Shown: positions 1 through 10,912 of the stretch, piece after piece
How positions within the stretch are numbered: the first letter of the stretch is position 1
Layout of the letters: each line of letters begins with the position of its first letter
Assembly (NCBI RefSeq): GCF_014529535.1
Contig: NW_023503376.1
Coordinates: 6,459,716 to 6,523,715, forward strand
Reading direction: 5' to 3'
Source of the DNA: Bradysia coprophila
Lineage: Eukaryota; Arthropoda; Insecta; Diptera; Sciaridae
DNA length: 64,000 bases
Translations under genes and position numbers: made by a program
Notes under the pieces: generated by a model
Databases searched by the model: none
What the model was told of the DNA's origin: nothing
Seen by the model: only the letters and a program-made list of their open reading frames with translations

Positions 1-620
1 GAGAAATCACATCATTTTCCAAGGACATTCATCTCATGTTTACATCGAAAATGGGATTACAGTAATAGAAATTTTCGTGTGATTGCGGTCAATCGACATC
101 CGCCGTGATATAGAATCAAAAGCTTTTTTAAGTTTAACTTAAACTGTGAAGACTATAAAATTGTCTAATTCTAATACACCCGACTATAAACGCAATTCCG
201 ACTCAACTATCACAAAAAATCCGGAACGCCTATCACAACTCATTCCACAATCAATTCATTGAGAATAATTCTTTAATAAATGGACTCAATACGGTTCACT
301 CATAAAGTAGACAAAATGTAGCAATTTACTACCGCCGTTCGTTTGAAAAAAAAAAATGTTTGAACGGTGCAATTACGATGTACACAGTAGTACTCGTAGT
401 CCTGTGTCACAGTACACTGTCCTGTATATTTGGAAAGTATGTGTATATACGTTTCTTTAAGAACAACAGTTTAGAAGTGACGCATTGTGCGAACAGAAAC
501 CGAAAGAGATAAGAAAAATGTGTCGAGAGCAGCGTTTGGTTGTACCATATGGTTTATGTTTGGTAGAGTCCCAATTCGGCCACCGATTCCAGTCAGGATG
601 GAATTTGAGCACAAGATTAT
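1..620. repeat. Dispersed repeat, copy A (runs off the left edge)
   Basis: The stretch is similar in the same order and orientation to 18,709-19,480. Shared blocks include a GAGAAATsACrTCATTTTCC start, a GGTCAATCGACrTC block and an AGAAGTGACGCAT / ACCATATGGTTTA block near the end. Divergence looks like tens of percent with small indels, so the copies are old. No coding potential is visible. Class unknown; the left end lies outside the window. Confidence 0.7.
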
Positions 621-639
621 CTTTTGAATATATGGTTCG

Positions 640-1260
640 CAATAAACGGCAGATATAATAATGAAAAAAGCAGTTAAAAAAATGGAAAAAGGAGGTAAAA
701 AAATAAAAAATGCAAATGAAAACAAATAATTTTGGAGGCAAAAAATTAAAAAAGGCAGTTATTAAAATGCAATCGCGGAGTTCAAATTGTGAAAAAAGGC
801 AGTTATGGCCGTGTAAACTGCAGTATTGTTAACTGCCTTTTTATTTGTTTCTAACTGCCTTTTTGGAAAAGTGCTATCTGCCTTTTTGAATTTTTTATCT
901 GCAATTTTGTATTTTTTGACTCAGCCCCTATTCTGCCTTTTTATTTATTTTAACTGCTTTTTTGTGAAAGTCGTATCTGCCCTTTTCAATTTATTGTCTA
1001 TCATTTTATAAATCTTAACTCAACCACCTCTTCTGTTTTTTTATTGATTTTTATCTGCCTTTTTGAAAAATTGCTATCTGCAATTTTGTATTTTTTGACT
1101 CTACCACATATTCTTTCTTTTTATTTATTTTTAACTGCTTTTTTGAAAAAGTGCTATCTGCTTTTTTATTTATTTTTAACTGAGTTTTTAAATTTATTAA
1201 CTATCTTGTATTTTGTATTTTTTAATTCAACCACATATTTATACCTTTTAGGGAATGCAA
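640..1260. repeat. T-rich tandem array with AACTGCCTTTTT units
   Basis: Degenerate units alternate AACTGCCTTTTT, GAAAAAGTGCTATCTGCC, ATCTGCAATTTTGTATTTTT and GACTCAACCACC. The part before about 820 carries the motif in the opposite sense (AAAAAAGGCAGTTA), so the array is partly inverted around about 820-830. Open frames across it are low-complexity Phe/Leu and are not genes. A second array of the same family lies at 2330-2760. Confidence 0.75.
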
Positions 1261-2329
1261 TATCGGTATTAAAACCGGTATCCATACCGAACTTCCAATA
1301 CCGCTCACGGTATCGCTAAGTTTGTAATGAAAAATGTGTACAATACATATAGATAACCATAATGCTATTTCTAACAATAGTTCAGTTTCTGAAACTGTAG
1401 CTTTTAAATATCGTTACAGATACAAATAACGTTATAGATGTTCGTTACGGGCGTAACTTTGCGAGCCGTAACTTTTAATTTTCGGTTATGAAAAAACGTT
1501 GACCGTTTTTGTACCGTTACATCACGGAACAAAAAATAACGATAAAAATAACATTATGTCGCAATGCCTAAAGCTGTGTTATGAAACAAATACTCTCGAA
1601 AACTTCTGACGACCAAGACTTGTATGATTGAATCATTGGAAAAGTAAGAACCACTGAGAAGCAATGAAAGTATAAACCAGGTATGGTCTATTCATACATA
1701 CCGGAGGACATAGCGAGTTCATATAAACAAACTCATGGGAGGTGAGTTTCTTTATATGAAATCGCTATGTCCTCCACTCCATACAAAGTTTGACATTCGA
1801 CCATATCTTGTGTTGACGTTCATTGCTGAGAAGTTCAATAACATAAACATTGCATACGAAATATGTTTTACAAGTGAAACACGTTTTCCATTTAAAAGAC
1901 ATTTTACATGTGAAACACATTTTCCAGCGAAACATGTTTTCCACGTGAAACACATTTTCTATGCAAAAAAATATCTTTTCATTGAAAATTTTTATTTTTT
2001 TAAATTTTAATTTTCAAATTTTGCAACGTATCGACGTTACCTTCTGCTCTTTATATCCATGACGATGCAGCCCTTGCCTTCGGCGCGGGCAGCAAATTTC
2101 GCACAGTGCTGCATTTTTTACTTTCGCCCCTTGTACTATTTCAGCTAAATCTGTGACTTCTTTGAAGGCTGTAATTATGTCAACTCAATTCGACTGCACG
2201 TGGTGTGTCATTGTATATTGGGTTGAGGTGATACTTGACTTCCATCTAAACTCAATTCGTCATTGTAGCATATGTGCATATACACACATCGAAGATTTCA
2301 TGGGTGCACCTGAGTACAATTAATTAGAA
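1261..2329. other. Gene-free spacer with a hairpin and a minisatellite
   Basis: At 1703-1775 an inverted repeat (GGAGGACATAGCG... mirrored as ...CGCTATGTCCTCC) encloses about 9 bases. At 1860-1975 an imperfect short-unit minisatellite repeats GTGAAACACrTTTTCCA about five times; it keeps a frame open on both strands but looks non-coding. The rest shows nothing I recognise. Confidence 0.6.
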
Positions 2330-2760
2330 TGACTGCCTTTCTATTTCTATCTGCTTTTTTGAATTTTTTGACTCAACCACCTATACTGTCTTTTTATTTA
2401 TTTTTAACTCCCTTTTTGAAAAAGTGTTATCTCCTTTTTTGAATTTTATAACTGCCTTTTTATTTGTTTTTAACTGTCTTTTTGAAAAAGTGCTATCTGC
2501 CTTTTTGAATTTTTTGTCTGCAATTTCGCATTTTTGAACTCAACCACCTCTTCTGCTTTTTTATTGTTTTTTAACTGCTTTTTGGAAAAGTGCTATCTGC
2601 CTTTTTGAATTTTTTATCTGCAATTTTGTATTTTTTAACTCAACTGCCTATCTGCCTTTTTATTTATTTTTAACGCCTTTTTTATCTCCAAAATTATTTA
2701 TTTTAAACTGCCCTGTGTGTATCTGCCTATTTAATTGTTTTTAACTGCCTTTTTGAATTT
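2330..2760. repeat. T-rich AACTGCC array, second copy
   Basis: Same unit family as 820-1260, including TGCTATCTGCCTTTTTGAA and ATCTGCAATTT blocks, in the same orientation. The two arrays are about 1.1 kb apart and may be ends of one larger element. Confidence 0.7.
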
Positions 2761-4870
2761 TTTATTTCAACCTTTATATTAATTCTTGAAGATATTGCCA
2801 TAATTTCAAAATTGTACACATTTGGAAGTGAATTGTCCACTACTGCGTTGACAAAAAAGCCATTTATACCATCGGAATTGAATAACTTAAGAGTCGACTT
2901 GTTTAGATAAATACAAAGTAATATAGTTGAAGATGATGCCATTCTGCCTTACACAGTAGTTTCATGCTAGCAAAACACCTTTCTTTAAACAGGTTGACTA
3001 TGATTTACTTGTTTCACCAAAAGTATTGTGTCCACCTGAACCCATCCATCCTGAAAACAGATGGTCCGAGTTAATTTGTAGTTTTTTATTTAAATTGGTG
3101 AAATATCGCTTGTATCAAACTATAGTGCCAGGCCGCGCGTCTGAGTGACATTACCTTCAACTACATATACACTTTATTCGATTATTTGTACCTTGGTTTT
3201 GGTCATAAGGTTCCAGGTTCTGAAAGAACATCTTAAGACACTTACGAGGGTGGGTGAAACACAAATCTTGACAATGTAAGGTTTGAGATTATGGAAGTGA
3301 ACTGGCTGCTGTCATTCGTTTCGTAAACTGGAGAGATCTATTGGCACACTAGTATTATGATGCACTATAGGGTTACGCAACTTACGCAGCTATATGCGGG
3401 ATCGTATGGTATTAACGCCGTAGCGTCTGGTAAGTCGTCATATGGTTTAACTTTAATTGAATATGTTCGGTTCTTAAAGACAGAGCCTCATTATCATTTC
3501 CAGCGCCCTGGGCCGTAAGATTTAGAAACAAAATGAAATTAAATTTTAGAAAAGTTGTCTAAATTATGTTTGCTTGTGAATTTTAATTTTAAGCGACCAA
3601 TAAATTCCTACTTGGATTTCTTGTGATAGAAATGAAATGAAAGTTGCGAGCGGAGCGAGCGAATTTTTTTTTGGTTCACCAGCTCGACTTAGTGAAAAAT
3701 GATCTCAACATATTACCCGATTTTCCGGTTATCAAACGTTTTTCTTTGTAATTTGTCTCCCGCAAGGTTTATCGCTTGCAACTCATTTAATACCCGAATT
3801 CTTTTGAAACAGTCCTACCAGACGTGCCCATAGAAGGCAAAACTATTTTTATTAAAAATTCTCAATCCTCAACAGCGGAAGCTGATGGAAAACAGGAAAC
3901 ATGCACTTTTCTTATAAAAGGTATCTCCAGATACATGTCATTGGAAAGGTAATTGTGAACAGAAATTTGTTACTTAAAACAGTTTTAAATTTGTTGATGT
4001 TCGCTGATATCGCAAACGTAAGTCAGCAGCTGTTACTGCCACACAAAAAATATTTTTTGTAAAATTTTGACAATGCCAGGAAACATGAAATATTCGAGTA
4101 GATTAACTGAGTCTCCGATTTATACTTCAAACTTTGAAGTTCAAAGGGACATTCATCATGTCACAACCCATGCATGTTTGGTGTCATTGGAAAGCTAAGA
4201 CCAGTAGCAACAGCCTTTGATGTTTTTGTTATTTTTTGTATGCATAGTAACCATCAGATGTTCACCGGTGTAGTCAAATTTTAAGCATTTTTTCAGCCGT
4301 TCATATCTCAGTTCAAATAAAGTTTAAACCAAAAAAGACCTCATTTGCCCCGAAAGTACCTTTGTAATGCCACTTCACACGACCTTGTACGTTTCATGTA
4401 TATGGAGATACCTCCACAAGAAAAAGGAATGTTTTCAGTATTCGATCAGTTATACCACTGGATAAGAGTTGAGTACTTTAAAAAAAAATAGTTGTGGCTT
4501 CTATGGATTATTACCTATCTAGGCACATATAAATGCGTCCGATTTCAATAGGACCGTTTTTAAACGAATTCCATTTATACACAAAAAAATGACGTTAATC
4601 GATAATAACTGAGCAAGAACACTGTATCAAAACCGAGATATAAACCTCACTTTAATTGGTGTACATTTTGCTTGTGTACTTTAGTCTTATTTTATCAGCG
4701 CCCCTAATTTTCCCAGCGCCCGGGCCCGGCCCGCTTGGCACGCCTTATAACCCGGCTCTGCTTAAAGAACAGCTTGAGACATCCCCAAGTTGATCACGAA
4801 GAAGGTTCTGAAAGACCAGGTTATACCATCTCCGAGTTGATCACTAAGGCGGTGACATAGAAAATTACAG
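2761..4870. other. Gene-free AT-rich stretch
   Basis: No convincing coding exon. A GCGAGCGGAGCGAGCG motif at about 3647 resembles text often seen in arthropod repeats. Similar CAGCGCCC-type blocks at about 3502 and 4695-4725 could bound an old insertion, but I cannot define its ends. Confidence 0.4.
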
Positions 4871-4928
4871 GCGGCTCATACATCTACATAAATATATGTG
4901 TATGACAGATTCAACTTGACAGAAAAAT

Positions 4929-5230
4929 TTAAAATTTTTGAGATTGATGAGTGCAAAGTATGAGAAATCAAATTGAAATTTGGAAATAAAATTTTTGTTG
5001 TACGCGCCCTAATGAGATTCGAACCCGAGACCTCTTGCGTATGAAGCAAGCGGTCAACGATCTGAACCACCGGACTGAACAGTTCAGTCCGGTGGTTCAG
5101 ATCGTTGACCGCTTGCTTTATACGCAAGAGGTCTCGGGTTCGAATCTCATTAGGGCGCGTACAACAAAAATTTTATTTCCAAATTTCAATTTGATTTCTC
5201 ATACTTTGCACTCTTCAATTTCAAAAATTA
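4929..5230. repeat. Head-to-head inverted pair of tRNA-like sequences
   Basis: Two arms of about 150 bp are near-perfect reverse complements about a single base at about 5081. Each arm, read outward from the centre, has an A-box-like TGGTTCAGATCG, a 5-bp hairpin CTTGC/GCAAG with a 7-base loop, and a perfect B-box core GGTTCGAATC. The loop reads TTCATAC in the left arm (anticodon CAT) and TTTATAC in the right arm (TAT). No matching 5' acceptor strand is present and the T stem is poor, so neither arm looks like a working tRNA. Likely a tRNA-derived SINE or pseudogene that became palindromic. Confidence 0.7.
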
Positions 5231-5481
5231 GTCTAACGATCGGTGTGTCCGAAGCAATACAAGATCCAGAATAATTTAAAATTTTTGTTTTCGCTAAGTT
5301 GGTTTTCCATACATTCTATTTTATGGATTTCACTGTCACCCGTTAATGGCATAACCTGTTCCTTCAGAACCTCGAAATTAAAACTCTTTTGTTTTATTTT
5401 TAAAATTTTTTATTATAAACATGGTGACGAATCATTTCGCTCGCACTAATTTTGAAAGAAAGTATGGAATCGGCAACTCAT

Positions 5482-6268
5482 TTAGTTATATTTTTTGTCA
5501 GACTGATCAATTGAAAGTTGATCGGCAGGACTAGCCTCAAATAGACTTCCGATAATTGCCTCCAAATATGCAACTCTGTCAATCAGACTTTGGACTTGAC
5601 GGTCAATATGGGTCAAAAAATTTTGTCGTCTTTCTAATGAGTCTTCTATTTGCGATATCGTTGGCGGACAATTGCGTAACAAATTTAGTTTTAAGCTAGC
5701 AGCATCGTCGGGTGTGTTTGCTGATTGGCTGATACAAACGTTTGCAGAGAATCGTATGCTACCACTACCGACCGGTAAATTTAAATCGTGGCCAACATGT
5801 CTAATGTTGTTATTATCGAAACTAATGTATCTCAGTGAATTCAGTCCGTCGAAAAGATCGCCGTCAATTGATGTAATTGTATTATTCCAAAGCGATAGAT
5901 GTTGCAAGTTTGGAAATGGAATTAAATGCCTGTTGAAGACGGCTGTTATACTGTTGTGCCGTAAATTAATAGCAATAATATTTGAAAAGAAAGATTCGAT
6001 ATTTCCTGGGACAAAATCTAGATTCTGTAACTCCACATATAATCCGTGCACATCTTCATTTCCCTTTCCCGTTTGATGAATCCCGAAAACTACTGTTACA
6101 TTCTCAGTTACAATTCCATTAAATAGTACTCTCGCAGTACACGCATAAACGCTACCAACCTGTGCAAAATCTGCCATTCCATACGAACAATCCAGAGCGA
6201 CTCCTTTTAATGTTTTAAAATTGGTCGCAAAAAGGACTGTGATGATAAGAATATTGGTTTGCCACTTC
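5482..6268 (-). CDS. Secreted leucine-rich-repeat protein (3' exon)
   Basis: The open frame runs from about 6402 to the stop at 5482 but opens with GTG, and no ATG occurs before the Met of GMADFAQ. A good acceptor (TTTCAAACAG, then GAAGTGG) sits at 6269-6271, just before a hydrophobic segment (NILIITVLFATNF) that would be a signal peptide. I therefore think a short upstream exon supplies the start; its position is unresolved. After the signal come DCSYG and VYAC cysteines, about three LRR units (INLRHNSI, LSLWNNTI, ISFDNNNI), a C-terminal cap with two cysteines (NVC, RNC), and a coiled-coil-like tail rich in heptads (QIEDSLERRQNF to YLEAI). This resembles the short extracellular LRR proteins expanded in lower Diptera; ligand and role unknown. 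Possible poly(A) signals lie near 5408 on the minus strand. Confidence 0.75.
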
Positions 6269-6402
6269 CTGTTTGAAAGTTTGTCAATTTCAGTCAATTT
6301 ACATTTGTTTTTGGCGATAAATACACAACTCACATGTTGTAGGGAAGGTTCTAAATCAGTCTGGTTTTGAATTAGAAAAATATTTGTTTGAAACGAATGC
6401 AC

Positions 6403-6861
6403 TCACTTCCACTTTAATACAAATCTTCACGTGTATCACACGGATCTAATGAGACGAAATGATGGTATTAAAAGCAGCTTCATAATCTATACTGTTCGTT
6501 ATCCATTTACGATAAGATTACGAAAAAAAAACAAACAGAACACTCCGCATATTTATGCACAATAAAAGTAAAACAGGTCCATATAGATTACATTAAATTA
6601 GAGTTGCGGGAGGCTTCTTCACGAGAAACAGAAAGCTAGAGGAATGATCCTTTGTTCGCTCCTCTAGGCTTTACTACCTCTTTCAAGTAAATTCTGCAAT
6701 TCTTTAATAATAACTACTCACTAAGGCAACAGTGCAGTACAACATTTCCTCGTAGAATCCTTTCCTGCCTGCAAATTACAGACTTTACTTAAAATATTTG
6801 CAAATTGATCGAGTCCCCGAATCGGATTTAAAAGAATCTGTTAGTTTTATGACAAAAATGT
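6403..6861. other. Intergenic, no gene seen
   Basis: AT-rich sequence upstream of the LRR exon. It may hold its missing first exon (an ATG AAG CTG CTT frame starts at 6483 on the minus strand), but I could not join one in phase. Confidence 0.35.
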
Positions 6862-6957
6862 CCACGGCAATAAAACGTACAGTATTGAAAAACGAATAAA
6901 TGAAGCTGAACAACAAACACAGCGGCAGCCAGAAAGTATCCAAAATTTCAGGTGATT
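6862..6957 (-). pseudogene. ABCA exon 3 fragment (decayed paralogue)
   Basis: Read on the minus strand this encodes a segment containing LPLCLLFSFIYSF and NTVRFIAV. The intact ABCA gene at 17,150-17,240 has LPLCMLLSFNYSF and NAVRFIAM in the same order. DNA identity is also high over about 70 bases. Similarity stops at both edges and no Walker A, signature or other ABCA exon is visible nearby. I read it as the remnant of a tandem ABCA duplication, same strand, 5.4 kb beyond the 3' end of the intact gene. It could instead be one exon of a highly diverged gene. Confidence 0.7.
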
Positions 6958-7587
6958 TTTTTAACTTTAAGAATAAGCGGTCTCCGATTTTAATGAGTCA
7001 TAACTCGTTGGACTCGTCTTTCAATTCTAGCAAACACGTATCTTTCAGTTTTTCGAAGAAAAAAAAATGTGAAAAGCGTTAAAAAGTAAAGACATGTCCT
7101 CCTTCCTTTCAGCATCGGTGTTCCACGGAACTGAACGTGGGTAGTTGTAGCTCGCCTCACCCGCTATCGTTCCACATAGAAATGAACCAGGTACTTTTGT
7201 GCTGCAAGCCTACAGAAGTCTTGGAAAAAAAGGTTGGTGCCAAAATGCAGATTTCTTAAGTTAACTCATATCCTCCATATTGAGAACATTGATCAATCGA
7301 TAGTGAATACCCCGTATATCAAGGCTTGATTTCCACTTTAAAATATTCGTCGAAAGAGAGCTTCGTGAAGGTTTCTTATTGGTTAAAAAACGAGAGAGAC
7401 GAATTTAAACGTAGCACGTAGCATTGTTGAAGTAAATTCATTGTTCAGTTAATCTGCCGTTATTCGGAAGAAAAACAATTTCCAATGAAATAACAAAAGA
7501 ATTTTTGGAAAATCTTTTGTTATTTCCACTGGAAATTGTTTTTTATCAAAATTACGGTAGTAATGTGTCCGGTGCGATGCTTCTAAC

Positions 7588-7847
7588 CTTAGAGTAATTA
7601 TATCTAGAGAGGAAATTTGTAATACGAAATGTTATATCAACATCAGTTTGTATAATATACAAATTTCGTCGTATAATTTAATACCAATACATGTATGCGT
7701 TGACGCTATTTCGCTTTTGATAGCTCAATTTGCCCTCTTAATTAAGAGGACAAACACATTCCAATAAACATTTCGTATTTCATGTTGGAACCACATATTT
7801 TACGTAATTTTGTTCGAAATTTCCTCTCTAGGTAAAATTACTCTTAG
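7588..7847. mobile_element. hAT-type MITE, 260 bp
   Basis: Terminal inverted repeats begin CTTAGAGTAATT and end AATTACTCTTAG, continuing into TAGAGAGGAAATT / AATTTCCTCTCTA. An exact 8-bp duplication CTTCTAAC flanks the element (7580-7587 and 7848-7855). An 8-bp duplication is typical of hAT transposons. No coding capacity. A 696-bp relative lies at 32,369-33,064. Confidence 0.88.
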
Positions 7848-7855
7848 CTTCTAAC

Positions 7856-8490
7856 AAAGAAAAGCCATTGTTACACAAATACAGCCATTTATTTGAATAA
7901 ACATAACAATAAAAAATAAGTTGCAACAGCATAAAGGCAAAGTTTCGTGTTTTTGTTGTTGTATATATTAGGCAAATAAGTTGATATTCAAATTCTAGTT
8001 CAATTACACAATAGAGTTACACTTGGAAAATGACATAAGGGCTCTGTCATTTTTAAACATGGGCTGGAGTGCCCATATATTTTTTGGACGACGATTAGCA
8101 TATGACACCTCTGGTATATAACTATTAATTACACAGTCTAGGAGTTTTTTTCATTGTTTCACATCCATCTAGATCGTATTCTATCTTAATTCTCACTTAA
8201 GTTTCGTTTAATATTTCGTTCATTCATTTTTATGAATTTTTTTTATAGCGTTGATGACATTTGAAACGTCCTTGAATATGAACTTCAGACATTTTCTATT
8301 CTCACTAAGCCCTTAGGAAATGACTCATTACTTTATATATATGAACGTCACCACTCATTTACCAGGGGCTTACTTGCTTACTTATTTACTTGCCCATGCT
8401 ATGCACTGTATGTAAAGTGTACTTTACGTCACTGTTTGCGACATTGAAAATGCACTTACCGTGCACAAACATGTGATAGTACAAGTACAT
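7856..8490. other. Gene-free AT-rich spacer
   Basis: No coding exon or clear repeat. A CTTACTTGCTTACTTATTTACTTGC short-period stretch occurs near 8370-8395 and leads into the palindrome cluster. Confidence 0.35.
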
Positions 8491-8946
8491 TACTTACCAA
8501 TGGGGCAAATGATGGAAATGGTACTTCTTTTGTGAAACACACAAGACGTACCATTTCCATAATTTGCCCCATTGCCAAGTAAGGTATTTTACGTGTTACC
8601 GCATGTTTCATTTTCATTTCCATTGCCTAATCACGTAAAGCATTGTACTTACGAGGTTCCAAGTTGTTATTTGACAAGTGGGGTCGGGTCGGGCTGTAAC
8701 ACCCCACTTATCAAATACACAACTTGGAACCTCGGAAGTAATATACTATTACATGTTACGGCATGCCGCGGCATGTGGATGTTATTCAAAAACTTGAAGT
8801 AATATTAACTTTACCTCACGTTTTTGAATAAAATATCTTACGTAACTGCTTGTAAGTTATTGTGTTGGCTTGTGTGAGTTCTCCACTCGCCTTCGGCTCG
8901 TTCCGCAAAGCTCACACTTGCCAAATCAACACACTTACAAGCAAGG
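8491..8946. repeat. Cluster of adjacent palindromes
   Basis: At least three separate inverted repeats lie side by side. 8491-8584 is built on CAATGGGGCAAAT and GGAAATGGTAC. 8643-8750 is built on TTACGAGGTTCCAAGTTG with a CACCCCACTT core. 8850-8946 is built on GTAAGTTATTGTGTTGGC / ACACACTTACAAGC with a CGCCTTCGGCTCG core. A weaker one at 8775-8830 uses TATTCAAAAAC. They look like several hairpin-forming elements, possibly inserted into each other. Confidence 0.7.
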
Positions 8947-9169
8947 AGATACTATTATTTAGAACGTAATCATGGGCGCGCGTTAGCATAGCGCCCGTGA
9001 CGCAAGTCCTATTACTAGAAAAAATTTCAAAAAATTTTTTTTGTCGTAGACTGCAGAACCATATATACAGCAAATATTGAAGTTCCACAATTCAAATACA
9101 AATGACTCAAAATTAAAAAAAACTAGGCGTCCGCACGAGTTCAACGAGCTATCACACGTTCTTGCAGCT

Positions 9170-10690
9170 TAAAATTTGGCCACGCAAAAAATCTTCCAAG
9201 AAGCCCCATTTCCATACATTTTGGTCAATTTCAGTACTTTAAACGAAATGAAAAAATCCTACGTTACTTTGTTAGTCCGTCCGTCCGTCCGTGTTTCCTA
9301 TCTTCTAAAGTCTTCTTTAGATTTTGTTGAAATTTTGGGAGTAGATTCTAGTCGTCATTCTAAGACATTCCAGAAAAAAAAATTGGGGGGGAACCGGCCT
9401 CGTTTCGGAGCTAGGGCTTCTCGAAGTTCCCATATAGGCCCCATATAAGAACACCTTTAAGTGTGTGTGTGTGGATGGGTATGGTAGAACAAATTTGTTC
9501 GCTTTTGGTATTTGGTAAGCTCTGCTCGCCTCAATTTTTAGCCCCGTACGAAGTACAAAGGGGCTTATAGGATTACGATGCCGTGTGTAATTGATGGAAT
9601 TCGAAGCAGACGGTAAGGGCAAAGTGTTTGCCTATGTTCATAGATGACGAATCCGCAATAAAAATTTGGGCCGTCTGTCCGTCTGTCCGTCTGTCCGTCA
9701 CGTCGATATCTTGAGTAAATCAAATCCGATTTCAAAAAAAAATTTTTTCCTGAAAGATAGTCAAAATAGTGAGGCTAAGTTCGAAGATGGGCATATTCGG
9801 GTCGGCCCTTCGTGAGTTAGGGCCACCTAAGTGATTTAAGGTCTTTTGGTGATATTTATGGCAAAATAAACGATGGAAATGTAAATGATAGGTATTGTCA
9901 ATACCAATCCAGGAAAAAAAAGTTTTTTAAAATCGGGTGAGTGGACCGTGAGTTAGGGCCTTAGAAGTGAAATGCTACTAGGGCCCTATGTGTATTTTAC
10001 ATAGAACTCGAGTAAATTTCATTCGTTTTTCGTAATTTTTGTTTGATTTGGAAGGTAATCGAATGCCGAATAGAATGTTGTTGAAAAAAAATTAAATTTG
10101 GGTCCTTGGCCTAAGGCCGCTACTAGGGCCCTATGTGTATTTCACATATAACTCGAGTAAATTTCATCCGTTTTTCGTAATTTTTGTTTCATTTGGAAGG
10201 TAATCAAAGGCCGAATAGAATGTCGTTGAAAAAAAAATTAAATTTGGGTCCTTGGACTAAGGCCACTACTAGGGCCCTATGTGTATTTTACATATAACTC
10301 GAGCAAATTTCATCCGTTTTTCGTAATTTTTGTTTCATTTGGGAGGTAATCAAAGGCCGAATAGAATGTAGTTGAAAAAATTTTTAAATTTGGGTCCTCG
10401 GACTGAGGCCGATATTAGGCCCTTCAAAAAAATAAAATTTTAGGGCGATTTGAAATTTTTGTTTCATTTGAAAGGAACGTCGTACGGGGCTTCGTAATTG
10501 CGCTATGCGCAATTTGTAAGATGTACATATTACATAATAATTTTACTGTAACTACATTAACCGGCGCAACAGGCTTACGGTCAAAGTAGGGTGACAGACG
10601 CACTAGGGTCACGTACGCAATAGATATACGGGTTTGTACGGGGCTCAGTCGCAGCAAACGCTCCGACTGTTCTGATGGCTCGTTTTTTCC
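9170..10690. mobile_element. Non-autonomous repeat element with internal tandem units
   Basis: Features in order: GTCC-type short repeats (about 9275-9295), AGCCCCGTACGAAGTACAAA at about 9540, a GTCCGTCT run at 9670-9700, the 3 x 146 bp tandem (9974-10,412), and an end block with CGTCGTACGGGGCTTCG and CGCTCCGACTGTTCTGA. The GTACGAAG / CGTACGGGGC text is, from memory, common in arthropod repeats. Ends were not proven by a target duplication. No protein recognised. Confidence 0.5.
9974..10412. repeat. Three tandem 146-bp units
   Basis: CTACTAGGGCCCTATGTGTA recurs at about 9974, 10,119 and 10,265 (spacings 145 and 146). Each unit then carries an ACTCGAG-AAATTTCAT block, TTTTTCGTAATTTTTGTTT, GGAGGTAATC or similar, and GGGTCCTTGG. 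The third unit decays near 10,400. Confidence 0.88.
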
Positions 10691-10890
10691 TAAATTTAGT
10701 ATTTTTTAAATTTTTCAAAATTTTTTAAATTTTTTAAAATTTTTACATTTTTCAAATTTTTCAAATTTTTCGAATTTTTAAAATTTTTTGAACTTTTAAA
10801 ATTTTAAAAATTTTTTCAAATTTTTCAAAAATTTTTAAAATTTTTTAAATTTTTAAATTTTTCAAATTTTTCAAATTTTTTCAATCTACT
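10691..10890. repeat. A/T low-complexity tract (AAATTTTT-like)
   Basis: About 200 bases made almost only of short runs of A and T with occasional C or G, such as TTTTTCAAATTTTT. Replication-slippage sequence with no other signal. Confidence 0.85.
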
Positions 10891-10912
10891 AATTCTTCCA
10901 AAAGAACTGATA

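Noticed and set aside
1044..1319. 91-aa Phe/Leu-rich membrane-like protein
   Set aside because: It is low-complexity translation of the T-rich repeat array.
5035..5160. Functional tRNA-Met or tRNA-Ile
   Set aside because: The B box and anticodon hairpin are good, but no 5' acceptor strand pairs with the 3' side and the T stem is mismatched.
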